Shown piece by piece: positions 1-33,870 of a stretch of 64,000 bases of DNA. Within the stretch, counting starts at the first letter, position 1, and every line of letters starts with the position of its first letter. The notes beneath the pieces were generated by a model. That model was not told where the DNA came from. It saw nothing but the letters and a program-made list of their open reading frames with translations, and made no database searches. A program made the translations under genes and the position numbers. Source of the stretch: Ophthalmolycus amberensis (taxonomy: Eukaryota > Chordata > Actinopteri > Perciformes > Zoarcidae); assembly GCA_024529925.1 (NCBI GenBank), contig JAFEUB010000727.1:1110391-1174390 (forward strand), read 5' to 3'.

Positions 1-1101
1 GCAATCTGCTGCACTGTATGTCGCTCGCACTGATTAAGACACAGATAATTCTTCCCTGACTTTGCAGTTCCCTCAGCTCTACGGAACATTGCAGCATCTT
101 TCAGCTCATTGTTTTGGTTTGACGGTCTTGCAGGTACCAATTAACACAACTCCAAATAAATGTTAATGTTTCTCCATGTCTTCTATATATTTAAATAGTC
201 CAGTGTTTGCTCACACTTTAGTCATATCAACTTTATAAGGTGTTCATATGTCAACAGCTTGTTTTGCTGCCCCCCAATTGGCAGAAAATAATAATGTGTG
301 TTTCTCAAAAGACCACATCCAAAATAAAATGTATACATTTACAACTAGAAAGGTGCACTCAGTAGAGGGAAGTTCTCCGCCTGGTGTGTCTGGAACGACC
401 AGTGTTGGATTGTGTCATTGAAGGAATACAACCCACAATTGGCTAACCCCACATCATCAGTTGCCTGTTTAGCTTGTGTACTGGTAGTTCCACTAGCCGT
501 TAGCCAAACACACCATCCAAAACAATGAAAGTGAGCTGCAAAGCAGTGACCAAGAGGTACGCAGCAGTTTGTGTACTGGTAGTAATGTTAGCTCTAAGCC
601 AAACACAACTCAAATCCCAACACTGTGGGCGCAGAGTAGCAGATACAAGGGACCAGATAGGCACTCTTATTACAAGCGGTCCCGACTGACCAGTGGCCAG
701 TTAAGAGTAGTAAGTCACTGGCAGTATTAAACAGGCTGTAAAAAGTGTTTTGAGAAAGCATGAGTCAATGCAACCATGAGAGGTCCAGGAGCATGCAGTC
801 ATAACTGGGCACACAAGAGTTTATGCAGTTCGCTGCATCAGAATGCGAGATTAGCCGTGGACAGATGCAGAGGTGCACACTCACTCAAGGACAAACGGAC
901 GCATGCACAAACAAGACCAATCACATGATTATTCTGGCAGAGGCGATGAAAAGTAAATTAATAACAGAAAATACTACCCAATGTTGAAAATGAAAGTCAA
1001 GTAGTATTTGTATTTTCTTTACATCTCAAGATATTTAGGGTCAATAATACTGCCTGTGGTAACAAACTTCTATGCCTGTCTTTGTCTCTCTGCTCCTTCA
1101 C
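1..1101. other. Non-coding flank, probably NXPE intron
   Basis: I see no convincing exon here. The NXPE gene to the right is on the minus strand and ends at a splice donor at 1101-1100, so this stretch should be its next intron, with the remaining C-terminal exons beyond the left edge. A short imperfect direct duplication is visible: GTGTACTGGTAGT followed by a run ending in AGCCAAACACA occurs near 475-513 and again near 573-606. Confidence 0.5.
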
Positions 1102-1397
1102 CTTTTAAAGAGGTCCTTCTCCTTGGCCTTGAGATTGTTTGTGTATCCTCCCATATGGTGGCTGATCCTGGCATCACAGCTCATGTTCTTTGGCTTGTAG
1201 CAGAACCAAGGCTCACCTGTACGGAGGTCAGTGTAGTTACACAGCGGCTGCTTTGTTGGCCGTAAGCAGACGTTACAGAGGGTGGTTTCAGAGAGTGAGC
1301 CTGAGCGGAAGAGGCTTTTGAAGTAAATCCTGTCAGCCTGTTCTCTGGTCAGCCTGTTCAGCACTGAGATGCCCTCACTAGGGTGAACCAGCATCAC
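1102..1397 (-). CDS. NXPE-like exon 3 of those visible
   Basis: The acceptor is CTAATCAG before GTGATGCTGG and the donor is AAAAG before GTGAAG. The exon is 296 bp, enters at phase 0 and leaves after two bases of a codon. It encodes HPSEGISVL, the FRSGSLSETT block, CNVC and the TGEPWFCYKP block, all typical of the cysteine-rich core of NXPE proteins. Confidence 0.88.
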
Positions 1398-3478
1398 CTG
1401 ATTAGGAAAGAGAACCAGAGTTTTCAATAGAAAGCTACAACTCGTGCCTAAAAATGACACATTGCTTTTGTCTGAAATGAAAAAGTCCCGTTGTTTATAA
1501 ATAGACTTACATTTTTGAGTGTTAAATCTGCCACTGTTACCATTATAAGCTGCATATGTGCAGTACGAAAAGTGAACGTTAACAGGCATAACAACAGTAA
1601 CCAAGGGAGGGCTGGCTTAGTGATCAATCATTTAGAAGATAAATTGTAGTGTGTAGGATTTAGTGACAATCACATTACAAAATAATGCGATATTGACTGA
1701 GTATCAGCAGAAAACTGCACTTTAAAAGGCTGATGAATCATTATTTTTTGTTGGTGCCTTCTGTGTACAATTGACCCATTGCTAAAATCAACCATTGAGC
1801 CCACACTGTCCCTGAAGAATTATTATCTAAAATACAATTTTTTTTAAAGCAATGACAACAAGTTAAACAGAAAAGGAGAGGCTAAAGCCCACAGATCACA
1901 GTGTAAACTATAACCACCACATCACCTGGCCTTGGGAAAGACAAATGAAGCAAGAACACTCCTGTAAAGGCTCCACAGCTTTTTATGAAGAAACTTAACA
2001 TTTTAGAAATGTATATATTTGGCTTACGAGTATCACAACCTCGAAATGTTGAATCATGACTAGCTCCAAATCCACGAAACCAGCCTGAAATGGAGAAAAA
2101 TCTGAAAATATTGCACGACAGCCAAATAGTTGTCAGACCGTGGTCGGAGCTAGCAGATGCTACGCTATGATTGGAAGGACCGAGTGAGCAGAGGTGTATT
2201 CAGCTGGTTGCAATGCGCAACCTCACCACTAGATGCCACTAAATCCTACACACAAAACCATTAATGTGATTGTGATGGGAGTTTTTAGCATCACCTCAAC
2301 CTGTGCGTCTCCTTCCCAGAGTAAAGAGAATACAGCAGAGTAGCTCCCATTCAGATGATCCACCACTTGCCCAGCCACACCTGCTTCAAGCTTCCGGTTG
2401 TGCAGACTGGCGAGTAGGAAGTCCCCCCCAGACTTCTTGGGACGACCCTGGAAGTCAGAGGTTTGTATCATGACCTGCAGCTGATCCCCTACATGCCACT
2501 CTCCCCCTTTCCTCCCTGGTAGAATGGTGAAGGTGCTGTGGGCTGGATCACTGGTCTGCTCCAGGGAAATAGGAGCTGGCAAAAGTGGAGTTTCAGGCCA
2601 AGCAGTGGAGTCGAGTATGAGACGTTCCTCCAGAGCGTCCTCAGGGGATCAGTGGCTGGAAGGTGCAGAAGCTGTGAATCTCGTTCGGGTGAGTGGAGAC
2701 TCTCGGCATGATGATGGTGGAGTTGAATTTAGGCTGAAACTGGCAGTGGGTGGAGAGAGATGGTGTCAAAGATACATCAAACATATGCACTGAAAAAAGA
2801 GTAAAATGTCCAATATTATTTGGAGGGTTGCTAACAACTGTTCTTAACATTAACCCAGGGGAAAAGTGTCAAGATACTCTTGCTTTCTGTTTTACACAAG
2901 GCAAGAAAGTGAATGTTAAATTCAATTTTTTTGGTGTGTGATTTCAAAGTGTTTTTCATTGAAATTCATGTTTTGGGATATTCAGTCAGAGATACAACTC
3001 TGACAGATGCAAAAGAAAAGGCAGAAAATAGAACCTGTTACAAAAACTTTCATGGGGCTTTTTAATAACTATACTTCTGACCCTTTTGTTGAGATGTATG
3101 TCTCAGTAAGAACGAATGGGAACCAGTGGGTTGTAACACATGGAGGTTTGTTCTAAAGTATAGAATACTGCCAGCTTTATCCTTTAACTACAGGAGCTGC
3201 TGCTGTCAACAAGTCAAGGTGCAGGATTGAGAAGGAAAATACAATTGAACTCAAATTGTATTTATTTGCAATGAAGACCATTAAAACACACATTTTAAAA
3301 CAATATCCAAAAACCTGACTAATATTCAACATTTCAAACAGGGTCCACCCTTCACACGATCCCACTAAAACCAAGTTCTCACCTCCAGAATGTCCATGTG
3401 ATGTAGCACAGAGATTAAGACAAAGGCAGTCAGGAAGAGGGCGCAGAACTCCCTTCTTGTACAAAATGTGGCCTTCAT
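1102..3478 (-). CDS. NXPE-family protein (neurexophilin and PC-esterase domain), 5' part of gene
   Basis: Three exons can be joined in phase: 3478-3383, 2639-2295 and 1397-1102. The predicted N-terminus is basic then hydrophobic, which fits the type II signal anchor of NXPE proteins and a Golgi or secretory location. The following residues match the neurexophilin-like half of the family: STFTILPG, then DFQGRPKKSGGDFL, FSLLWEGDAQVEV, HPSEGISVL, YFKSLFRSGSLSETT, CNVC and TGEPWFCYKP. The C-terminal PC-esterase half (GDS motif) is not in the window and should lie to the left. The molecular function of NXPE proteins is not well established. I cannot tell which of the often tandem-duplicated fish paralogues this is, so no symbol is given. 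Family assignment is from recognition of conserved motifs, not a search. Confidence 0.85.
1649..2253. mobile_element. MITE-like element in the NXPE intron
   Basis: The left end GTGTGTAGGATTTAGTG (1649-1665) is the exact reverse complement of the right end at 2237-2253. The roughly 605 bp between them contain no coding potential. The right-hand part (CACTAGATGCCACTAAATCC) resembles a repeat I know to be common in teleost introns. No clear target-site duplication was found, so the superfamily is left open. Confidence 0.55.
2295..2639 (-). CDS. NXPE-like exon 2 of those visible
   Basis: The donor is GTTGAG before GTGATG. The upstream border is placed at CCCTGAG before GACGCTCTGG because an in-frame TGA lies just outside it. 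This gives 345 bp, phase 0 at both ends. It encodes a DSTAWPETP stretch, then STFTILPG and the DFQGRPKKSGGDFL block of the neurexophilin-like domain. The 5' border is the least certain part. Confidence 0.82.
3383..3478 (-). CDS. NXPE-like first coding exon (signal anchor)
   Basis: The exon is 96 bp from ATG at 3478 to the donor CTGGAG before GTGAGA. It encodes a 32-residue start with basic residues followed by about 15 hydrophobic ones, as expected for a type II signal anchor. It leaves at phase 0, compatible with the next exon. It is placed by position, hydrophobicity and phase rather than by strong sequence identity. Confidence 0.65.
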
Positions 3479-5397
<1,919 letters not shown>

Positions 5398-5796
5398 GCA
5401 GACTGATGAGCAGAATCGCTTGTTGATCGATGCGGAATATTGCGCTTCTGGTGTGATCATCATGGCCGTAGCCAGGTATGAGGTCACTGAGGTATTTATT
5501 TATCACACAGTCCTCGCTCTCCTCTGTGCTCCGGAATGTGAAGGTGAGACAGTACTGATGAAATGTCTGATTAGAGATTTGAGTTGGCTTATATCTTGTA
5601 CAGTTGAAAGGTGCTTCTGGAATTTCAAGCGTCATTCAAATGAAGAGAGGCGGTGGGCTTTTTAGGAAATAACACCATCTGCACTATGTTTGATAATATT
5701 GTTTAAAATATTAAAAGGCACAGCCTCTTGTGTGTTGGTGACACTTGTAGTGCGGTCATAGTTAGTTTATAGATGTCGTTCTTTCTAATTTAATCT

Positions 5797-6393
5797 TTGA
5801 TTATTGCTCAATGTAATCCAGAAATATTTCATGTTATGAGAAATCCTTACAGTTTAAATTTTTCCCTCTCAGCGCTTGTGAACGCCGTCGTGGAACTTCC
5901 AGCACCGATCATCGGGATCTTCATGCTCTTCCCCATCGACGAGGGAGTGGAAGGTGAGTTTCAGGATGGTGATGATCAGCTCTTCCCTGCAGGTCAGTGG
6001 CCTTGGCACATTGCTGACGAGGAGGAGGGAGGCATCAGGTATGTGGAAGAAGAAGAGGAAGAAGAGGACCCTCTTACCCAGCGGTTACCAGCTCCGGGTG
6101 TCTTGGAGAGGTTGCGACGGCTGCTTCGTGGTCCCTTTCCCGCTGGCCATCGTCCTCCGCCCCTGGTCTCCCAGGGGTCAGAAGAGGATTGCACAGAGCA
6201 GGTAAGTCTGAAGAGGCAGAGGAACGGTGAAGACGACCAAGAGGACGCAGCACCCTCCACTTCAGGCCTCGGTCCCTCCACAAAGAAGAGCCGGATAGAT
6301 GACGACAGACAGTCTCCACCCTCCACTCCAGGCCTCGCCTCCCCCTCACACAGAAGATACTGGCAGTGGGCTGAAGACAGCGACTCGGATTGA
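5797..6393 (+). CDS. Unrecognised acidic/basic low-complexity protein or terminal exon
   Basis: The open frame ends at the TGA at 6391-6393. The region from about 5873 is more protein-like than what precedes it and begins just after a good acceptor (TTCCCTCTCAG), so the first residues may be intron. The product has an acidic run (about seven Glu near 6040-6070), then ERLRRLLRGPFPAGHR, a KRQRN basic patch, a Ser/Pro-rich stretch with KKSR, and an acidic end EDSDSD. This composition suggests a nuclear protein, but I recognise no domain. A consensus splice donor CAG before GTAAGT lies inside at 6200/6201, so a spliced form ending there is possible. The 3' half is repeated just downstream. Confidence 0.35.
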   Translation: MIIAQCNPEIFHVMRNPYSLNFSLSALVNAVVELPAPIIGIFMLFPIDEGVEGEFQDGDDQLFPAGQWPWHIADEEEGGIRYVEEEEEEEDPLTQRLPAPGVLERLRRLLRGPFPAGHRPPPLVSQGSEEDCTEQVSLKRQRNGEDDQEDAAPSTSGLGPSTKKSRIDDDRQSPPSTPGLASPSHRRYWQWAEDSDSD

Positions 6394-7006
6394 GACCGAC
6401 AGCCTGTTTGTTGCAGGATTGTGAAACCTTTGTGTCTGGTAGGACTGATAAAGCACCAGACAGCCTTCCCTTGCGTCTGGCGGGGTTGGCGATAGGTAGC
6501 ATCCTGCAGCAGAGCTTTTAAATATCTCTTTTATGGATTTTCCTTTTTACTAATCGTTGATGCTTGGAGAAGAAGCAACTGCTGCTTTGTGGTCCCTTTC
6601 CCGCTGGCCATCGTCTCTCCCTCCCTTTTGGTGTGGAGCATCCCGAAGAGGCTCCGCCCCCGGTCTTCCAGAGGTCAGAAGAGTCCACCAAGAGGAGCAG
6701 GGAAGAGGACCGCACGGAGCAGGTAAGTGTGAAGAGGCAGAGGAACGGTGAGGACGACCACGGGGACTCAGCACCCTCCACTTCAGGCCTCAGCTTCCCC
6801 TCACACAGAGATACTGGCAGTCGGCTGAAGACAGCGACTCGGATTGAGACCGACAGCCTGTTTGCTGCAGGATTGTGAAACCTTTGTGTCTGGTAGGACT
6901 GATAAAGCACCAGACAGCCTTCCCTTGCGTCTGGCGGGGTTGGCGATAGGTAGCATCCTGCAGCAGAGCTTTTAAATATCTCTTTTATGGATTTTCCTTC
7001 TGAGTA
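6391..7006. repeat. Tandem segmental duplication, offset about 454 bp
   Basis: The block starting TGAGACCGACAGCCTGTTTG at 6391 recurs at 6845 and runs nearly identical for about 150 bp, through the segment ending TATGGATTTTCCTT. The upstream coding parts (about 6120-6390 and 6580-6844) are also homologous. High identity in the untranslated part indicates a recent event. Confidence 0.85.
6564..6878 (+). pseudogene. Tandem duplicate of the 3' half of the preceding reading frame
   Basis: This second copy keeps LLLCGPFPAGHR, a KRQRNGEDD patch and APSTSGL. It lacks the acidic N-terminal half and part of the Ser/Pro segment. It carries the same donor-like CAG before GTAAGT, at 6721/6722. The shared frame is lost near the end, where a small deletion shifts the reading. 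No independent start is evident. It could be a redundant exon or a dead copy. Confidence 0.4.
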
Positions 7007-8308
7007 ATAGTTGATGCTATGCAGAAACCAGAGGTAAGTTAACAGTGAATGCCTGTTATTCTGTTGTTTTTATTTATAAAGTCTAGATGAAACATGAAAC
7101 AAATACTTTAAAAATATATCTCTAAACCAAGGGTGCAATTTATCCTTTAACTGAAAATAAATGACTGTAACGTAATTCAAAATACCCATCGTCAAGAAAA
7201 CAGAATTTAACAACAAAATCACAAATAAAAAGACGAATAACCAGTATTGAGGTTTCAGAATACAACTAACTGAATACCCTTCCGATCACAGCTCCCTTTT
7301 CAGTGTGTGTGTGCTCCTCCTCAGTGCACGTGTTCCTGTTTTCACTGCGCACGTCTACCTTTTCAGTGCATACGTCCCATTTTTTCAGTGGTTGTGTGAT
7401 CATTTCAGAGCTAGTTTGAACATTTTCAGTTCGTCTGGGCACATTTTCAGTGCTACGCACCGTTCTAATGTCCTTCACTTTGTTCGTCAGTAAGTGAACG
7501 TATCACCGTTCATATGCACTTCAGTGCTGGCTTCCGCAAGGTTTCAATATTTTTTTCCAGAGAGAAGTTATGTCGGCTTCTGTGAATTACTGCCAACGTG
7601 CTCTCAGTCACCGGTGAGCAGCTCCACTGCTAAAAGCGACTGATTCGGTCGACTCCAAGTCACCGCGGATTTACATTGTTGGTCGTTGGAGGCATGGCCT
7701 TTGGGAGTGGGCTCTGGAGCCTGAAAGCATGACATTGATTAAACTAGGGGAATACTGTCATTAAAGGTCAAAATACAAAAAAGGTCAAAGTCACAACTGA
7801 GGAGTGACCCAAGGTGTTTGTGTACCATCTGAGGAGGATGCTCACTTTGTAGATGTGTATGAAGTGTGCATGTTCACTGGGGTTTATCACACCGTGCTGT
7901 CCTGATTGGTTTGAAGCTAATCCCTGAAGGAACATTAGCACTAATATCCATCCTCATACAGATTAATGCACACACACACATATATAAATACAAAAACACT
8001 TCTGCACGCTCTCTCTCTAATAGTCATTCATCAGTGACTTTTTCTGCTCTGATCTTCAGGCGAGGTGGCACTGTTGATGAAGATTTAGGACCTCGACCTC
8101 GACCCCAGTTGTGTGTGTGTGTGTGTGTGTGTGTGTGCCTCCCTTTGTTAGCTGTTACCACTTCCTTTACTATCTCGCCACACCAGTGTAATGTTTCTCA
8201 CACGGGGAAAGGCAGATGTCACACTCACAACTTATAAAGTTATCTAACGTCACACGCATGCACACACCAACTGACCTTGGGGATGCTGTCATGTGTGCAG
8301 CCGTTCCC

Positions 8309-8354
<46 letters not shown>

Positions 8355-8470
8355 GTGGACATTTGACGTTATTTCACCAAAACTCACCGACATCCTTCCT
8401 GCAGAGAAACCGGAAGCCGCTAGAGGAAAACAAGTTGATTCATCTTCAGGCGAATATCTGAAGTATAACT
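7007..8470. other. Intergenic between the duplicated frame and the etv6 3' end
   Basis: No gene was recognised. The region holds a GT repeat at 8110-8137 and a CA repeat at 8314-8351. Between 7290 and 7460 the motif TTTTCAGTG(C/T) recurs irregularly, producing spurious open frames on both strands. Confidence 0.4.
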
Positions 8471-8497
8471 AAGAGAATACAGTTTGATCAAAAAATG

Positions 8498-8503
8498 TTT
8501 ATT
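8498..8503 (-). terminator. etv6: Candidate etv6 polyadenylation signal
   Basis: AATAAA on the minus strand (TTTATT on the plus strand) lies about 440 nt after the etv6 stop codon. Cleavage would fall near 8475-8485. Another candidate exists near 8731 in a T-rich run, so the exact end is uncertain. Confidence 0.45.
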
Positions 8504-8941
8504 CCATGGTGAAAACATTCCAGCCACACACGCGCACACACACCCAATTTTCTTTTTACAAACAGCGAAACTCCACAGTATAATGCATGTGAGGAGACGA
8601 AACAAAAAATCATCAAAGTGACATTAAAGCACAACGTGATTGGCTTTTGCAGTTCATTCAGAAATAAGAGGGAACACTTAGAAAGTCTTTTCAGCTCTGT
8701 CCATCTGGAGAGAAGCACAACAACTGATGCTGTTTTTTTATTTTCTTTGTACTTTAGGAAAATATCATCCTAAGGCAATCTTGAGAGAGATTCCGCGTCC
8801 GTCTTGCGTGGGACAGACGCGAGCGAAAACGTCCACGCGCTCCAGATTCAACGGCGATTGTTCAGGCTGCTTCTGAAAGGCATCGGCGGCTGTAGTAGTA
8901 GTAGTAGTGAGTAGTTCATGGACTCCTTTTCCCAGAGTTCC

Positions 8942-30719
<21,778 letters not shown>

Positions 30720-31150
30720 TATCTCCCGTCAACTTCTCTCCTTCTCCTTCCACTTTTCCGTTGTGCCCTCTTCTTTATCTCCGTCTCTTCCCTGTAGAAA
30801 CGCACTCAGCAGCAGCCCGACTGCTCGGCTTGTTGTTGTGGGAGAAGTTCTTCTTTTCTTCACATAGCCTGTTTTTTCTGTTATCTGCTGGCCGGCTCCA
30901 TAGCGCGGCTGTCGGTGTGAAAACTTCTTTTGTCTGCGTGTGTTTTCCCTTCATATGTCGGCAGCGTGCTGGTTAATAATCCCTTCCTGGAAGAGCAAGT
31001 CTCTCGCTCTCTCTCTTTCCCTCTAGCTCGCGCGCTCCCTCTCTCGCTCTCTCTTTCTCTCGCTCTCTCTCTCGCTGTCTCTCCCTCCCTCGCTCTCTCT
31101 CATTGATCTGGATGTGTGTAAAACGGCGAAATGACGAGAATTCCCAGCAT
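30720..31150 (-). promoter_or_regulatory. etv6: Probable etv6 5' UTR and promoter region
   Basis: This region lies directly upstream of the start codon on the minus strand. It has raised CpG content and a long CT/CTCG-rich pyrimidine block at 30995-31095 (GAGA-rich on the etv6 sense strand). No TATA box was seen at a sensible place. The transcription start cannot be fixed from sequence. Confidence 0.45.
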
Positions 31151-31199
31151 TGAGCCTTGCCCCCTTTTAAAGGGAAACCCGTAGCAGGAAGCCGCAGCA

Positions 31200-33440
31200 G
31201 GTCGCAGCTGCATACACACAACTAAACAGACACACCGCTGACCGACCGACAGTCTTGCTCTTTTTTAAATGTATTGTTAATCAAAACTTGATTGCACAAC
31301 GAGCTGGACCGCCATGCTTTAATTACACAGCGTGCAGGGCAAAAAAAGCACCAGCAAAAGTGGAACACATCACAGGAGATATGAAGGAATATCAGCATGT
31401 AGGACATAGGGACTGCATATGAAACTAATTATTTCTTACTAATTAATACACATATTTCATAATATGCATGTAGCTTATCATTCACAAACGTTGAAGTCAA
31501 TCATTGACTTCCACTCAATAGTTACAATTTAAAAAACTAGCATAGGCTACTAAAGGAATACTGTATGTAAAAGGAAATGAATATTACAGCATCGAGGACA
31601 AAAGGGAATATGCTGAATACTTTTGAGTGTATGTTGTCATGGTGATTCTTGAAATCAATAGGCTGCATCAAGTCAAGTTGCGTCAATGTGTTATCACTCA
31701 TTTCTTTCATGTTGGCAGAATGTATCCACTTCACAAAAATGAAAGGGGACATTTTTATTTATTTATTTTTACATTCGACTGATCTTATGGAGGAAAAAAG
31801 GGCATTTAGATGGTGGTGGTTGTCAAAGTGAGGTCCAGGGACCCGCTGAGGTCCTGCAGCGTGGTCCAGTTCAGAGAACGGTAGAAAGTTCAAAAGGTGC
31901 CTGTGTCCATGTTAGTGTGGATGATGTAATTCGACTTGATAATGTGTCAATGTTGCATCTAAATCAAGTACAGCTTGTTCCACTGCCCCCAAGTGGTCAA
32001 CAAATCAGTAAATACTGCTAAACAAAGGTGTCAAGGCCACCACGAGCTTCCAGCAAAAGCTTCAGTGCTCTTTGGCACTGATTGCCCAAGTCTCTGGAAC
32101 TCCTCTGATCTCTATTCGTCCAAAAGTTATTCCCTTATTTGGTGTTTTGATGATTATGAAATTATTTCTCAAATCTCCCACAGGCGTTTGACTTAGTTGA
32201 GATCTGGAGATATGATTTACATTATTATCCGTTGTTCGTGCCCTACAGAGCATCTGACACGCGACAAAGGTCCCCAGTCTGGACACAAAGATGCCCCATT
32301 CATTTACATGGAGCCATCGTGAGCCTCCAGGTCCCATTTGACAGGGAATCTGGTTTGCTTCATGGCACACAACAACAAAAAGAGAAAGAATGGTCTTGTT
32401 AGCTTTAGATTTTGTGGTGGCAGCAGATCACTTCCAACATGTACTGCGTTTTGTCTTGAGGGAGAGGGAGGGGGACAGGAAGCAATGAGGCTGATGGGAA
32501 ATGTGCGGCGAGTTAAAAATGCAGATGAGTGAAGCTGAGGGACACTGACCGTTCATCCTGATGCTGCAAGATGAGACCTGGTAAATAACTGCACTGGCTT
32601 GTTTCAAGTTATTTCATTTATTCATTTACTACAACATTTAATCACAGTGGTTCAAAAATCTACAGAAGTTGATCTCAATATTCAAATGTATTGTTTTTTT
32701 TTTAAACATTAACACATTATGCAGCGTGCCAACATTTGCATAATGTGTTAATAATAACAAGCTCATGTGCTAAAATGAAAATGAATAAGTAAAATATAGA
32801 TTCCACAGTGATTTCATGAGGTTATGGTTTTCAGAAGATGGTCTACATTAAGGACACATTTAAAAACAAAACATTTGATCAAATATCAGTGTTCAGCAAT
32901 GATATACATTATTTTACTGTCAGAATAAAATGTATTCAATTTGAACCACGGGGGGCACATTGGGTTTGATGGGTGGGATTGACAGAACACATTATATATT
33001 TTTTAAAGTGTTAAATGTAATCCTACTGTAATACAACTCACATTACACTGTAATAACGCTATTTGACAGAAACACAAGATAATAGTAATTACTGCCGGTC
33101 AGGAACAGAAAATACAGATTATTCAATAAAGATTATTAATTCATGTGTTGTCTTTTTTTTTTTTTTTTTACTTCTGCAACAAGTAAAACAAATGCAACCA
33201 GCTGATATCTTCTGGCAGAATGTGTCACGTGATCCAGATGACTAATTATGTGAATATGACTCCAGATTACTTTCTTCATTCTTTTTTTTATTTATTTCTG
33301 GTAATCCTGCAAATATATATATATATATTTATCAGATTATTCATATGTTTTCATGTCATTCTACTAACACAGGAGTGTGTGAGGTCACATAACACGGCGA
33401 CGCCCCCAAGCGGAGGAGAGCAGCGTTACAGCATCACTGC
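31200..33440. other. Intergenic between divergent etv6 and parp12-like
   Basis: AT-rich sequence without recognisable genes. Etv6 leaves to the left and the parp12-like gene to the right, so both promoters border this 2.3 kb spacer. Confidence 0.4.
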
Positions 33441-33460
33441 TGAAAAATAGCCCCAAGTTA

Positions 33461-33473
33461 AGTTTCGGTTTCC
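33461..33473 (+). promoter_or_regulatory. parp12: Interferon-stimulated response element (ISRE)
   Basis: AGTTTCGGTTTCC is a perfect match to the ISRE consensus (reverse complement GGAAACCGAAACT, i.e. GAAANNGAAA). It lies 120 bp before the ATG of the parp12-like gene. STAT1/STAT2/IRF9 and IRF factors bind such sites. PARP12 is an interferon-stimulated gene in mammals, so the placement fits. Confidence 0.8.
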
Positions 33474-33592
33474 AATCACCAGAAATGAGACCGTGCTTTC
33501 CGACTCCGCTGTAACCCGACAGCTGCCCAGCAGCGTCTTTCTTGTTGTCTTGGGTGGTGGCAGGAAAGAGCCGAAGGAGCCGACCCAACACG

Positions 33593-33870
33593 ATGGAGTT
33601 GGAAATATTGAAGTTCATCTGCGACAATAAAGGATCAGTCGACACTGATTATTTGATGTTTAACCTCGGCTCGGGCCATGTTATTGACGACATCATCGGC
33701 AATCAAGATAAATTTGCTTTGTGTTGTCCCTTCGGGCAGCCGAAGGTGGTGGCCAGGACCAGGCTGAGGCTGTGCAGAGTATATAGCTCGGAGTGTCTGG
33801 GGTTCTGCTCCTCGCTGCATATGTGTAAGAAGTTCCTCTTCACCGGATCCTGTCCGTTCACTCATAGCAG
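33593..33870 (+). CDS. parp12: parp12-like exon 1
   Basis: The ATG is at 33593 (MELEILKFICDNKG) and the donor is ATAGCAG/GTAAAT. The exon encodes the N-terminal fold and the first zinc-finger cysteines (CLGFCSSLHMC, GSCPFTH), leaving two bases of an Arg codon. Confidence 0.9.

Noticed and set aside
5953..5992. A possible intron between GAAG/GTGAGT and CTGCAG in the acidic frame
   Set aside because: It would be only 40 bp, shorter than usual vertebrate introns, and the frame reads through it.
7266..7493. Small frames with repeated Thr-Glu or Phe-Ser motifs
   Set aside because: They derive from irregular TTTTCAGTG repeats, open on both strands.
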